This document shows, one piece after another, positions 22,808 to 33,225 of a stretch of DNA of 64,000 nt. The first letter of the stretch is position 1; each line of letters opens with the position of its first letter. Below the pieces are notes generated by a model. The model saw only the letters and a list, made by a program, of their open reading frames with translations, was not told the DNA's origin and did no database searches. A program made the position numbers and the translations under genes. Source of the DNA: Agapetus fuscipes (lineage: Eukaryota; Arthropoda; Insecta; Trichoptera; Glossosomatidae); the NCBI GenBank assembly GCA_951799405.1, contig OX637335.1, positions 16,248,342 to 16,312,341 of the forward strand, read 5' to 3'.

Positions 22808-24070
22808 TTATTTTCTTTTGTAATTATCTGCGTACGGAGTTTTTCTGTGTTGCTTATAAGACCTTCCTTCCCTGCGCTCTTCTTCCCCTCCTGATTTTAC
22901 TGAGCTTCCATTGTAAGGATGTTTACGGCTGCTGTGATAGTTGTTTGAAGAGACTGCATGCCGGATGGTGTTTTTCAGGAATGTTTTGTTTGTCTTCACC
23001 AGAGGACACTTCAGCCAACCTGAGGGTCCCACAGCTTCCGCCCTTATGGCTCCTCTGCTAGCTTCTCTCAACAGTTCTTCGGCAGCAAGCCTAAAAAATT
23101 TCAAGTTAATGCTACAATAACGGAGATCAAAATATTTTTTTTAGCGGGAAAACAACTGAGTACTTTGCAGCCGATAAAAAAATATTAGGTAGCGTTCTCG
23201 TTAGCAACGCAGTTGGTATCCGTCATTTTTTTTTGTCTATGTGATTTGTGTCAGCCCCATAATCATAATTGAAGGAAAAAATATGGTTTAGATCAGTGGT
23301 GGGCAAACTTTCTTAAAGGAGTGCCAGAATTATAGGAAAAATGCTACTTCATATTTCTGGGCCGTCAAAATATAATCATCGAGGGCCATATACTATTCTT
23401 GTCAAAGGACTGTCGTGTCGGCAGGCCGGATAAATTCTTTCGTGGGCCGGAGCTGGCCCGCGGGCCGTACTTTGCCCATCACTGGTTTAGATTATTTTTT
23501 AAATAAGTCAACACTGTGAACCTATAATACTTTTGTAAGAACAGATTCGAGAACAGATGAACAGAACAACTGAGTCATGTCACAATTTTTTTGTCTATGG
23601 ATATTGTATTGACTCCATTGTGAATATATTTATTTTTTAAAAATCACATTTAAGTAGGTTAGGTTAGTTATTTTAAATTATGCAACCAGCTTGTTGAACG
23701 ACAATGAAAATGAATTAAAACTGTATTAGATTTACAACAACGGGACTTTTTAACGGATTAATATAATTCTCATGGTTAAATAATAACTTGAATCATAATC
23801 TAAAGGTACGAGGTGGCATGATTAGTGAACCAGCCCTGTGAACCAGCCACGTAACTTCATGTATTTTTTTTTGTCCCAATGAAGTTATAGTCAAATTCCA
23901 GTTGAGTAAAGAATTGACTCCGACTATAAAACCGGGGTCGATTTTTTTCTTTATCTATTTCACACACGTGTTTTAATACTGAGGGATAAATCTTACTTTT
24001 CTATGAGGAGTTCTTGCGCAGTTTTCTCAGTATTTTCTACAGATTCAGAGTTTTCATGCTTTTCTGACAT
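22808..24070 (-). CDS. POLR1D isoform-2-like small basic protein
   Basis: Two coding exons, 24070-23997 and 23090-22808, join in frame to 118 aa (human POLR1D isoform 2 is 122 aa). The recognisable core in exon 2 is AAEELLREASRGAIRAEAVG followed by GPSGWLKCP and TNKTFLKNTI. This matches the isoform-2-specific part of human POLR1D, not the AC19 RNA polymerase subunit fold, so I give no polymerase function. The tail is very basic and hydrophilic (HRKTPYADNYKRK). The donor at 23995-23996 (AA|GTAAGA) and the acceptor TTTTTTAG at 23091 are good. The stop codon is 2 nt upstream of the ZW10 ATG, so both ORFs probably share one transcript. The intron holds a hAT MITE. Start chosen as the only ATG in frame, with A at -3. 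Confidence 0.88.
23294..23484. mobile_element. hAT MITE in POLR1D-like intron
   Basis: The ends are CAGTGGTGGGCAAACTTT and, inverted, CAGTGATGGGCAAAGTAC. A perfect 8-bp target duplication GTTTAGAT lies at 23286-23293 and 23485-23492. It is 191 bp. The termini and the GGGCCGG/GCCCGCGGGCC subterminal blocks are typical of widespread hAT non-autonomous elements. Confidence 0.92.
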
Positions 24071-24565
24071 TATCTTAAATAATTATAATATTACTGCTTG
24101 CTTTCGTATTTAACATGACAGATGACAGCATGGGGTGGTACAGCAGCTCCCATACAACTTAAGCAGGGAAGATCCTTAGAGACGAAATGAGAGGTATAAA
24201 AACTAAAAAGTAACTTTGTATACAAAATACCGTATGTATACTCTGTGGTTTATATAAATTAATTTTTTTTTTTTGATTATTCATCACAATTTAAATATTT
24301 TTTTTTGTAAAGAAACAGGGAAATATATAGTAGGTACTTGATTGTCACAGTTTTACCCTACTCTGTGGCCATAATTTCTAATATCTTACGTGACAGCTCG
24401 CATCGCATTTTGTATATTTTTATTTGTGTAATCGTTTATCGTGGCATTGTAGTTTACTAACGATCTAGCGATTAGTAATTTATTCGTGACACGATTTTAA
24501 TATAATCCGCTCAATAATATTACTCAAAGGTTTGTAGTTCATTGAAAAAAACCACTGGCAAAAAA
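24071..24565. promoter_or_regulatory. Bidirectional promoter region, POLR1D/ZW10 and MED27
   Basis: The divergent start codons are 495 bp apart, so the region must drive the minus-strand POLR1D-like/ZW10 unit and plus-strand MED27. No TATA box is convincingly placed. Inferred from layout. Confidence 0.55.
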
Positions 24566-25468
24566 ATGAGTTTGCCGGTCACGATAGATCAACTAAACTC
24601 GGCATTGAACGCTATTCGTGTTTTGAGATCGAGTGTCGGTCATGTATTCGACACATTGGGAAATGGCGTGAGAGCCGAACACGGAGAGGACGGGAAAGAA
24701 ACTAAATTCCTTCTAGAACTGCAAGAACTTCTCAACAACGTAAATGTAAACCTGAGAGACGTAGAACAGTCTGTCGGAAGCCTCACCGCCCCTCCCGGAC
24801 CTTTCAGCTTAGGCAACACTACCTTCCTAAGCCAAGAGATAACCCAGGACCGCCAGTCTCTGTACACGCAACTTGTAAACAGCTACAAATGGACGGATAA
24901 AATCCATGAATACAGCGGGTTGGCGCAAACTTTACTGAGTCAAAACTCTTTAAAAAGATCGTACATCAATTCCAGTAGTGCCAAACGCAGGAAAACATTA
25001 ACAAGCAGCCATAATGTTCCTCCGCAAAGTGTTGACAACGCTATAAACACAATCGGAAGGTTATTCAGCGAAAACATGAAGATTACAATATCCCGACCTT
25101 TTGCGACTAATGCAGTTATCCAGATTAGCTTGGGTCACGTTCTTAAAGCTATGGTGGCCTTCAAAGGACTGATGATCGAGTGGGTCGTGATTAAAGGGCA
25201 CGGCGAGACCTTGGATCTCTGGACGGAATCCAGACACCAAGTTTTCCGGAAAGTTACGGAGAATGCTCACGCTGCGATGTTGCACTTCAGCTCGCCGACC
25301 TTGCCTGACTTGGCGGTGAGGTCGTTCATGACCTGGTTTCACAGCTTCATTCATCTGTTCAGCGAAGCGTGCAAGCGCTGCGGCAATCATCTGCACAATG
25401 CACTTCCTCCTACATGGCGAGACTTCAGAACCTTGGAACCGTTCCACGAGGAATGTAAACAGTTGTAA
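24566..25468 (+). CDS. MED27: Mediator complex subunit 27
   Basis: Single exon of 300 codons (human 311, Drosophila 293). MED27 belongs to the upper tail-side part of Mediator, linking transcription factors to RNA polymerase II in the nucleus. Recognisable parts: the helical N-terminus LNSALNAIRVLRSSVGHVFD, a basic linker SSAKRRKTL at about 140-150, and a C-terminal Med27 domain ending CKRCGNHLHNALPPTWRDFR then LEPFHEEC, with conserved Cys/His spacing. The start is ATG 24566 (MSLPVT); the frame is open a little further upstream but has only a TTG there. A chimeric SINE begins 26 bp after the stop, so it likely forms the 3' UTR. No intron. Confidence 0.96.
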   Translation: MSLPVTIDQLNSALNAIRVLRSSVGHVFDTLGNGVRAEHGEDGKETKFLLELQELLNNVNVNLRDVEQSVGSLTAPPGPFSLGNTTFLSQEITQDRQSLYTQLVNSYKWTDKIHEYSGLAQTLLSQNSLKRSYINSSSAKRRKTLTSSHNVPPQSVDNAINTIGRLFSENMKITISRPFATNAVIQISLGHVLKAMVAFKGLMIEWVVIKGHGETLDLWTESRHQVFRKVTENAHAAMLHFSSPTLPDLAVRSFMTWFHSFIHLFSEACKRCGNHLHNALPPTWRDFRTLEPFHEECKQL

Positions 25469-25493
25469 TTACTTTTTAAAATCCCTGCGCACT

Positions 25494-25862
25494 GGTCCGT
25501 AGTCCAGTGGTAACACTTCAGACTCGTAAATGGAAGGTTGTGGGTTCAAATCCCGGCGGAGCACAAAAAATAAACCATTTATATTTTCAAATTTGCTCTT
25601 CGCTAGGTTGAAAAATTCATAAACCTTTACCAAAGACCGGTCATCAAAAGCTCCATTCGAGGTGTACTCAGCCTTCACAAGAAATGAGAATCAGCTCCCC
25701 CTGGGAGCTGGGAAACCCCCACTTCAACTGAAAGTGGTTGGTGTGAGGCTGGCCCCCTTACCTGTAAAAATAAATAGGTTCTGAATCGCCACATGCGCAT
25801 GTATGCGATAACGCAGGCAAGAAGTTGCACTACATGTGTGGCTTAGTTGCGTGGTCTGCATT
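25494..25862 (+). mobile_element. Chimeric SINE: family-2 head, family-1 tail
   Basis: The head (GGTCCGTAGTCCAGTGGTAA, B box GGTTCAAATCC) and body to about 25662 match SINE family 2. From TACTCAGCCTTCACAAGAAA onward it matches the SINE family 1 body and tail, ending CTACATGTGTGGCTTAGTTG. The switch lies near 25660. It provides AAATAAATAG close to MED27 and may supply its 3' end. Confidence 0.8.
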
Positions 25863-26117
25863 GGCTTTGTGATCCACAGCTTAAAATTGTGCTCAATGAC
25901 ACATAGGGCACTCTATGAGAGGACACTAATGTACTTCACAAAACTCATCAAATAAATTGGTTTGAAAAGCAGACAATTTGAATGCGCTCTATGGAAAGTG
26001 AAGGTTTAGTAACAGTAAACTCTAAAAACAATAAAAAAAACTTTATTAGTTTGTCTTTTTCTTTCATTTTGAAGTTGCTAAGATACGGTTGAAACAAAGA
26101 CACCTTTAAACTATTAT
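25863..26117. repeat. Dispersed repeat piece between MED27 and RCC1L
   Basis: The part at 25870-25930 (GATCCACAGC, AATGACACATAGGGCACTCT) is the inverse of sequence in the 11125-11475 repeat. The remainder is AT-rich with no feature seen. Confidence 0.4.
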
Positions 26118-26385
26118 AAAATAAATTATTTTGGAGTGCTGTTTTTCTTTGAATCACACCACAAAAGCCGTCTGCGAGCTTTGTATTCGCTACAGAAAGC
26201 GCCAATTATTGAGGCAAGGCCCAGTTGCTGTAAGGCTGGATGGATCATTAGGGCCTGGTCTTTGGGAAACATTTTTTTCAATGCAGCTAAGAGTATGTTT
26301 TGATTTTTTTGTGCTCCATCAGGAATTGAATCCATGACTTTCTGATTACAATTCAGTAATGTTACCTACTAGAATGCGGACTGAT
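26118..26385 (-). mobile_element. SINE family 2, diverged copy
   Basis: The minus strand shows the family-2 order: a decayed head near 26310-26385, TGCTCCATCAGGAATTGAAT (B-box remnant in inverse), AGGCCCAGTTGCTGTAAGGC and the GAAAGCGCCAATT block, then the CACACCACAAAA end. The pol III boxes are damaged. Confidence 0.65.
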
Positions 26386-26739
26386 CAATTAATTATTTAT
26401 CCTTGTTTCAAAGACAGGCAGAAAGAGTTGCAGACTTTATGTCCATCTGTAGTTGTCTATTATTCTTCGTAGCATTTAAGAAAATTAGTATTATGTTACA
26501 CTCAAGTGTTATTCAGAGATATTTAAATCCAGAGATGAGCCATTGACACAGTTTTTTCATATGAAGAATTTACTTAAGTTGATTAATAGATCATGGATTT
26601 TGATTTCTGAACAATGCCAAAATGGATTATAAAATGTAAATAATGGAAGACGTTTTTAAATAAATTCAAAATTAATTGTACATTAGCAAAATTGTTTTAT
26701 TTATTAGATAATTGTACAAATATTTGTTTTAAAAGATTA

Positions 26740-29700
26740 CTATGTGAAAGGTTTGCATAGTGCCACAGTGTGATCGATGCCGCAGGATACTTTAATGACT
26801 TCTGCACCGACGGCTACTTTGAGCGGGAAATTTTGATCTTTTGCCAACTCTCCCAACCCAAGTGAACCAAATTTATTCTTTCCCCACGTATACAGATCTC
26901 CATTTTGTGTTACAGCGGCAAAATGACTCATTCCACAGAAGACCTTGGTAACTTTAGTGTTTGGGCTGAACTCATTTCTCCCAAACAATCTGTTGGGTAT
27001 CTTGACAGGCTTGAAACTCTGTTGAGCGTTTGGGCCTTGTCCCAAAAGGCCAAAGCCCCAAGTGAAAACGTCTCCTTTATCTGAAAGCATATTTAATATT
27101 TTAATTTGTTGTGGATTACGTAAAGAGGTAAAAAACTCTTCCTTAAAAAAAAAAAAAAAATAAGAAAGAAGATCAACGTTATGCTGTTTGCAAGCAGCGC
27201 CACCTTGACTAACCCCAACAGTCAAGACATATCTACCAATCGTATAGGTAGATAGAAAGCCAGAAAACATGGCCCCGCGTGATCAGCTAATTAGGCTGTC
27301 AAATGTTCTTTATATAATTTATAAGAAGTTCATTTGGTAGCCTAACCAGCTGTTCACACAATGCCATTTTTGTTGTTATCTATCTATATGATCGGTAGAT
27401 GTGTAGAGATTTCTTACCCTAGTCATCTGTCCTGGCAAGTACATATAACTACAATAATATTTACCATTGACTACACAGCAAAAAGAACCACCCGATGCGA
27501 CATCCACAATTTTTCCTAGTCCCTTACAGCTCTGGAGATACCTAGGAACATTCACTTGAAACTCTTCAGCATTGCTGGAAGCTAGCTGTCCATATTCTGT
27601 GTTACCCCATCCAAAAACATCTCCACTTTCTACAAAAAAAACATTGAAATAACTTAAGTAAGCAAACAGACTAAAGATAAAATTAAAAAGTTCTTCAAGA
27701 AACAACATATTTACCACTTAGAGCAAGAACGCAGTCAGCAGTGCATGATATTTTGGTAATCTTTTCATTTTTAATGTCGCCTGTGACGAGTTGTGGTTGA
27801 CTGTCTGTTTCAAAACATCCGCGACCTAGTTGCCCATCTGAACCCCAGCCACAAGCAAACACATTCCCACTCTCAGTTATAAACATACTGCAATAAAGAA
27901 TAATAGGTTAGATCGGTGAAAACCTTATGAGATAAGGATATTTTTATTCTTTGAAGAAACTGGAACAAAGACTCAATAAATAAGAGGCTGTAAAACAAAA
28001 ACAAAAAAATTGTCATGAAAGATCAATCAAATCAATTGATGCATTTGCTTCATTTAAGTTTCTATTAAAGTCAAAAGCTCAAATGCAGAAGGCAGAAAAC
28101 CCGTATTAAATTGTAAAAATTAATGCCTGAAATGGTCACACTTTTCAGAATTTTTTTCTTATATACTACCTAATTCCTGAAAAGTTTTAGCGGAAACATT
28201 GTAGAACTCCATTTTAATTATATACTAAACAAAGTTTGTTTTCATTTTTTAATAACTACCTAATTCCTTTTTTTAAAAGTTTTTCATCTCTCATTTTCCG
28301 AAATTTACGGGCCAAGGAGCTTTTATTATTTGACTATTCACAGTAATAGTTCTTTAAAGTCACACAATGATGGTTTTCATTAATTTGAATAAAATATGGG
28401 TGTTATTTCCCCCACTAGATATTTTTTAGAGCTTTCAAGATAATTTGGTTGCTTAGACAGCCATTAATGTGGGATATACACAAACACAGCGCTCACTAAA
28501 TAAATCAATGTATGTTTTAAATAAAAATTAGCTATAAAGTTACAATTTGGTTACCTGTGATCTTGCCCACACTCCGCTTGCACAATTTTCTCTCCACCAA
28601 GTTGTTTGATGTGATGCACCATGCCATATTTATGATAATCTTCATCAGCAACGACCCGTCTACCACATTGTCCGTACGCATTGTTGCCTAAAGTAAAGAC
28701 ACCTTCATCTGTAACCACAACCAGATGCGCTCTTCCAGCCGACAGACCTAGAACTTGGGTGGTTTGAGGATTTTTGATCGGGAGACGGATGGGAACAGGA
28801 GCAAGGAGAATTTGTAACGGGCCTTCTCTTCTTGGGGAATGATGACCTATTTGAGAGTCAGTGTTGAGGCCTGTACCGAATACTTTGTGAACATTGGGTG
28901 TGTCTACAGCCAATACTGTGAAGCCATACCCTGTGGTGATATCAGTAACCTAAAAGTAAAAATATATGTATGAGGTCTAATAAAAGGAGGGCTTGTATGA
29001 AATAGGTTATGACTCTGGATGAAATAAAAGAAGTATGCAAGGACAGGAAGAAGTGGCGGCTTATCTGCAATGTTGATTTGTAATGTTGGTTTATAAATTT
29101 GTTACATTTTTTGTATTGGAAATTATTGACTTTTTGTATAGATTTCTTTTTAAGGTTTTGTTCTTTTTTATACTTAAATGTTATTTATTATTTGTATTCC
29201 TTGACTTATAGGTTGGTATGAGGCTGACCACCCATACTGTAAAAAAATGTTCACTTTGCCAATGTCACCCCTGCTTCAGGGAAGGTCGGCAAGAGTTGCA
29301 GGGCTTATGTTCATTTGAGATTGGGTTTTTTATATTGTAGGTCCACATGCGGCATGTGTAAGCGCGAAATTATGTGTGTCTGCTTGTGGAAATGCATTTA
29401 ATATGAATCTCAAATGATACATATCTTTGCAGCTTAGATTTAGATTTAGATTATAGATCTACACTTGAAAATTCTTCAACCAAGTTAGGAACAAATATTT
29501 TTTTTATATTTTGAGTCCTGTAAGGTAATTGCATGATTGCAGAGGATTTCTCTAGTAGGTTTTTGTCTTCATTTTAGAAATGATAGAAAGACAGTTTTTT
29601 TTTCACTTGAGTTTTTACTTTCTCGAGGGCTTTCGACGATGTGAATTCATCATAATCAAGGAAATAACTAAACAAGAAACAAGAGGAATAAAAACTACAA

Positions 29701-31249
29701 TATAGAGGTGTGTACACAGAAGAAAGTCTCAGGTGGTAGAGTCATGACGGGGGAAGGTTAATTCATAAAGGTAAAGCCGCAGGGATTTGCATATAATTAC
29801 AATATTGCCATTGCGTTTGTGTCTAAAAATTTCAACTCTTGAAATTGAATTGATTTCAGAAGAGGGGACATTAAAAGAATATTATGCGAGTGAAACAATC
29901 TAATTTATAAGGTGCAATGCATTAAAATGATTGAGTAACTTACGTGACTTAATTCCGCAAATGTCATTCTGCGCGGGTATTTGGAATACTTGAGTAGGTT
30001 GAGATTTTTGGCGTTGGGATGCGTGTTGGGGACATGTAGACCTAATGCTCCAGTCTCCCCCTGGCCCCAAACATACACCCGCCGATCAGACGCCTTCCCA
30101 GATGGATACTTAAACACTGCAACAAGCAGAAGAGGAAACATGAATATTGTTCACATGTAAAAAGAGATATATAAGAACAGATGGGCTAAAAGAGCAATCC
30201 TTTGAGAATTAGGAATGCGCTAACCCAATCATCATACAACAATCAAAATTCAGTCTATCGGTAACCTTCCAACTGTCAACAGGTGTGTTACCTAATTGTA
30301 AAATATCCATATAAATGCCAAACTGGATATTTTCTAAGCACACGCCTGTACGCACGCCCGTGTGTACCTCCTCGCATGCGCAGCAACCCCCCAACGTATC
30401 CACCCCGCCATTCACAACGTAGATGCATGATGACAGAGATAAGAAGAGCACCAGCAACCAGCCAGTTGCCAAAAGTAAACGGAGCATAAAGGTCCCCCGT
30501 CGCTTCGAGCCTTGAAAATATTCCCCGCTCGAGGGAATGAAACGTCGGCAGACAAAATTACTGCAAGTAGAACATGGTCTAATCCGGGAAAAACTATATC
30601 AATTAATTTGCCATTTCCCTAGCAACCCTGCCGTGTGATGTGATAATTTTTTTGTGTTTGGAATTTGTGTAAAGTCTAATGAGGCATATACAAGAAGTAG
30701 AACCATAGATGGCAATCTAGGATGTGTGTTGGAAATGAGACAAATTAAAAAAAAAACACAGAGAATTGCGTAGAAAGACAGAAAATGAGATTTTCCAAAA
30801 ATCCTAATTAATGAGGTCCTTACCGTTTATTATTTTGTATGACTCAGTGTTTCAAATGTACAGACAGACAAAAAAATTGTGACGTCGCACTACCAGGTTG
30901 CTACGGAAAATATATAATAATAAAACTGATATTTTTTTATTATGACCCTCTAGTAACATAGAGCTGTGAAGTTTGCAAGGTGAGAAAAAAATCTCTAAAT
31001 TTGTGAAGTCTATTTTTAATCTGCAATTTTGGGAGTGTAGTATTTGTAGAATAATTGATAGACTCCAGAATCAATGAACAATTATGTTATCAATGTTAAT
31101 TTAAATAAAATAATCAAGAAGGAAATATTACCCGGGAGTTGATCGGCATCTTCTGGGTTTATAGGCTTCCTTATTTTTGTTGTGTATCTTCGTAGGAGAG
31201 AATAACTGTGACAGTTATTATAAATTAATCTCTTTATACCATTCATCAT
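26740..31249 (-). CDS. RCC1L: RCC1-like mitochondrial GEF/ribosome factor RCC1L
   Basis: Six coding exons, 31249-31132, 30116-29944, 28949-28555, 27887-27715, 27629-27465 and 27080-26740, agree in phase and give 454 aa (human RCC1L/WBSCR16 464). The product is a seven-bladed beta-propeller of RCC1 repeats in mitochondria, tied in the family to 16S rRNA/mitoribosome assembly and OPA1 GTP exchange. Visible: an Arg-rich presequence (MMNGIKRLIYNN then LLRRYTTKIRKP), then repeats YVWGQGETGALGL, FGTGLNTDSQIGHH, FTLGNNAYGQCGRR, FACGWGSDGQLGRG, FGWGNTEYGQLASS, FTWGFGLLGQGPN and YTWGKNKFGSLGLG, each with CG..H/A-type strands, ending CGIDHTVALCKPF. An upstream ATG at 31260 opens a 4-codon uORF whose TGA overlaps the start ATG. 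Introns carry LINE-A (28995-29461) and hairpin motifs. Confidence 0.95.
28995..29461 (+). mobile_element. LINE-A 3' end with last RT codons, in RCC1L intron
   Basis: Reads GLYEIGYDSG-like sequence and then, in the LINE-A frame, MTLDEIKEVCKDRKKWRLIC followed by NVDL and stop; then the whole 3' tail from CCTTGACTTATAGGTTGGTA to CAGCTTAGATTTAGATTTAG. Antisense to RCC1L. Confidence 0.88.
29631..29660 (-). other. Hammerhead-like hairpin motif 2
   Basis: Minus strand: TTGATTA, T, GATG stem, loop, CATC, GTC, GAAAGC, then CCTCGAGAAAGT. The three extra bases (GTC) before GAAA make this a degraded copy. Closest to the motif at 56780. Confidence 0.35.
30512..30590 (+). other. Hammerhead-like hairpin motif 3, with CATGGTCTA box
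   Basis: TTGAAAA, T, stem ATTCCC/GGGAAT with a 7-nt loop, GAAACGTCGG, then CATGGTCTAATCCGGG about 25 nt downstream. Lies in RCC1L intron 1. Confidence 0.45.
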
Positions 31250-31528
31250 GTATTCATCATATTGCGTTCAAGAAAAGCTCTAATTTTATGCCGACAAGTT
31301 AGGTTATTTACAGTTTTTGAGGTTATGTTTTTGCAAGTAGAATATTTTGACAGCTTAGTGTGGTCAGTACTGAAACACAAATTTTCCGAATAAGTCTATA
31401 ACTGAAAAGGGGAGAATAGAAGAGCTAAGAAAAACAAATTCAAGAACACGAAACGGTCGAGTACTTTATTGGGTTACTGTTAATACAAGTGCTATTAAGC
31501 ATGCATAAAGTCCTGATGATATCTCATG

Positions 31529-31958
31529 GCTCATCCACACGCTTGCGGCAAGCGCTTGCAAGCGCTTGGAAAACCAAACAGGGTTATCCACACGCTTGTG
31601 CGTGCGTCTGTGTGTGTTCGAATAAGCAAGCATAGCGGACGTCCAGCTTTTAGCTATAACATTTGGATTAACTTATTTTTATTTAAAAAAAAACAAAACA
31701 AAAAGAGAGAAACTAAAAAGAAACGAATAAATCGGCAAAGACGATGGTGGATGATCAAAATTCATAGAATGCGCGCGCACAAGTATGTGGGTGCCTGGCA
31801 TGCGCATGCGCGAAATCCCATTGACTTGCATCAAAAAACCGACACTGGTCGGATCGGCGCCAAGCCAAGCCAAGGCGGCACAAACCACGCCCCAAGCCAA
31901 GCCAAACGGCCGTCCACACGCTTGGCTTGTAATGGCTTGGCAAGCGTGTGGATGCCCC
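31529..31958. mobile_element. MITE-like element with CATCCACACGCTTG ends
   Basis: The left end reads GGCTCATCCACACGCTTGCG and the right end read inversely GGGGCATCCACACGCTTGCC. Internal CAAGCCAAGCCAA and further CCACACGCTTG copies make subterminal repeats. The element is far more GC-rich than its surroundings. Long ORFs on both strands here are by-products of the repeats. The right end abuts a LINE-A tail directly. Confidence 0.65.
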
Positions 31959-31959
31959 A

Positions 31960-32770
31960 TCTAATCTAATCTAATCTAAGCTGCAAAGATATATATCATT
32001 TAAGATTTATACTAAATGCATTCCCACAAGCAGATATGTATAATTTCGCGCTAACACATGCCGCATGTGGACCTACAATATAAAAACCCAATCTCAAATG
32101 AACATAAGCCTTGCAACTCTTGCCGTCCTTCCCTGAAACAGGGGTGACATTGGCAAAGTGAACCAATTTTTATATTATGGGTGGTCAGCCGCATAACAAC
32201 CTATAAGTCAAGGAACATACATGACAAATTACATTTTTTAAAATCAAAGAATAAAAATAACAATATATACATGGACATAAAAAACTAAATCATAAAACCA
32301 AATTCACTTTAACAAACCCTAGCCGCCAACATCACAGATCAACCGCCATTTCTTTCTATCCTTGCATACTTCTTTCATTTCCTCCAGAGTCATAACCTTC
32401 TTCATACAAGCTCTTCTTTTATTATGACTCTGGATATTCCATTCATTCGCAATTTCGGATATTTGGTCCATCCATACCTTTCTCGGTCTTCCTCTACCAC
32501 GACATCCATCTATTCTACCAACATATACTTTCTTCGTCAGTCTTTCCTCATTCATTCTCTCCATATGCCCAAACCATCTTAACAAACTTCTTTTAATCTT
32601 CACTTTCACACTTTCTTTTGCACCACATTCTTTTCTTACAAAATCATTCCTCACCCTGTCACTCCGTTTTTTCCCAATCATACTTCTTAGAAAGTCCATT
32701 TCAACAGTATGGACTTTACTAATTTCACTTTCATTCACCGTCCAGGCCTCGCTTCCATACATCATCCCCA
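31960..32770 (-). mobile_element. LINE-A copy with C-terminal RT-ORF part
   Basis: The minus frame 32771-32319 encodes the LINE-A C-terminus (MYGSEAWTV, LLRWFGHMERM, GRGRPRKVW, DRKKWRLICDV), followed by the 3' tail down to TCTAATCTAATCTAATCTAA at 31961. It is 5'-truncated. The final codons differ from the 51.3-kb copy, so the copies are independent insertions. Confidence 0.9.
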
Positions 32771-33019
32771 TAAATCGATATAATGCCTACGTTCCAAGCC
32801 AGAGTTTTATATCATCATAGCTTTTTTGATATAAAATGCTGCGGCTCAAAACAAAAAGTTGGTACTTTTGTTGAACCATTGTCGTAGGTTTTTCAGTCAC
32901 GACGATCCTATCCATAATTGGGCTGTAATACAGTAAAAAAATTACGCATACATCCATCTACTAATGAATTAAGTAGTATTCAACGATGTATAAATAAGAG
33001 TATTTTTTTAAAACTATAC

Positions 33020-33225
33020 GAAATTAAAATACCAGCAAGGTTTACTCAGCCTTCATAAGAAATGAGTACCTACCAGCCCTTTCGGGAGCTGGGCAACCCG
33101 ACTTCAATTGAAATGGTTGGCGTAAGGCCGCCCCCCTTACATATGAAAATAAATAGGTTCCACTCGCTACATGTGACCCCTTCGGAGCAAGAAGTTACAC
33201 TATATGTGTAGCTTAGTCACGTTAT
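33020..33225 (+). mobile_element. SINE family 1, head-less copy
   Basis: Begins AAATTAAAATACCAGCAAGG and ends CTATATGTGTAGCTTAGTCA. The tRNA-like head is absent. Confidence 0.8.

Noticed and set aside
22666..23061. 131-codon plus-strand ORF
   Set aside because: Antisense to the ZW10 start and POLR1D-like exon 2, both conserved.
25494..25570. tRNA-like sequence with GGTCCGTAGTCCAGTGGTAA
   Set aside because: Repeated with the same downstream body at 34011, 38335, 56687 and 57677; it is SINE family 2, not a functional tRNA gene.
31526..31969. 147-codon ORF starting MAHPHACGKRL
   Set aside because: Runs through a MITE with subterminal repeats and a poly-A-like Lys stretch; overlapping open frames exist on the other strand.
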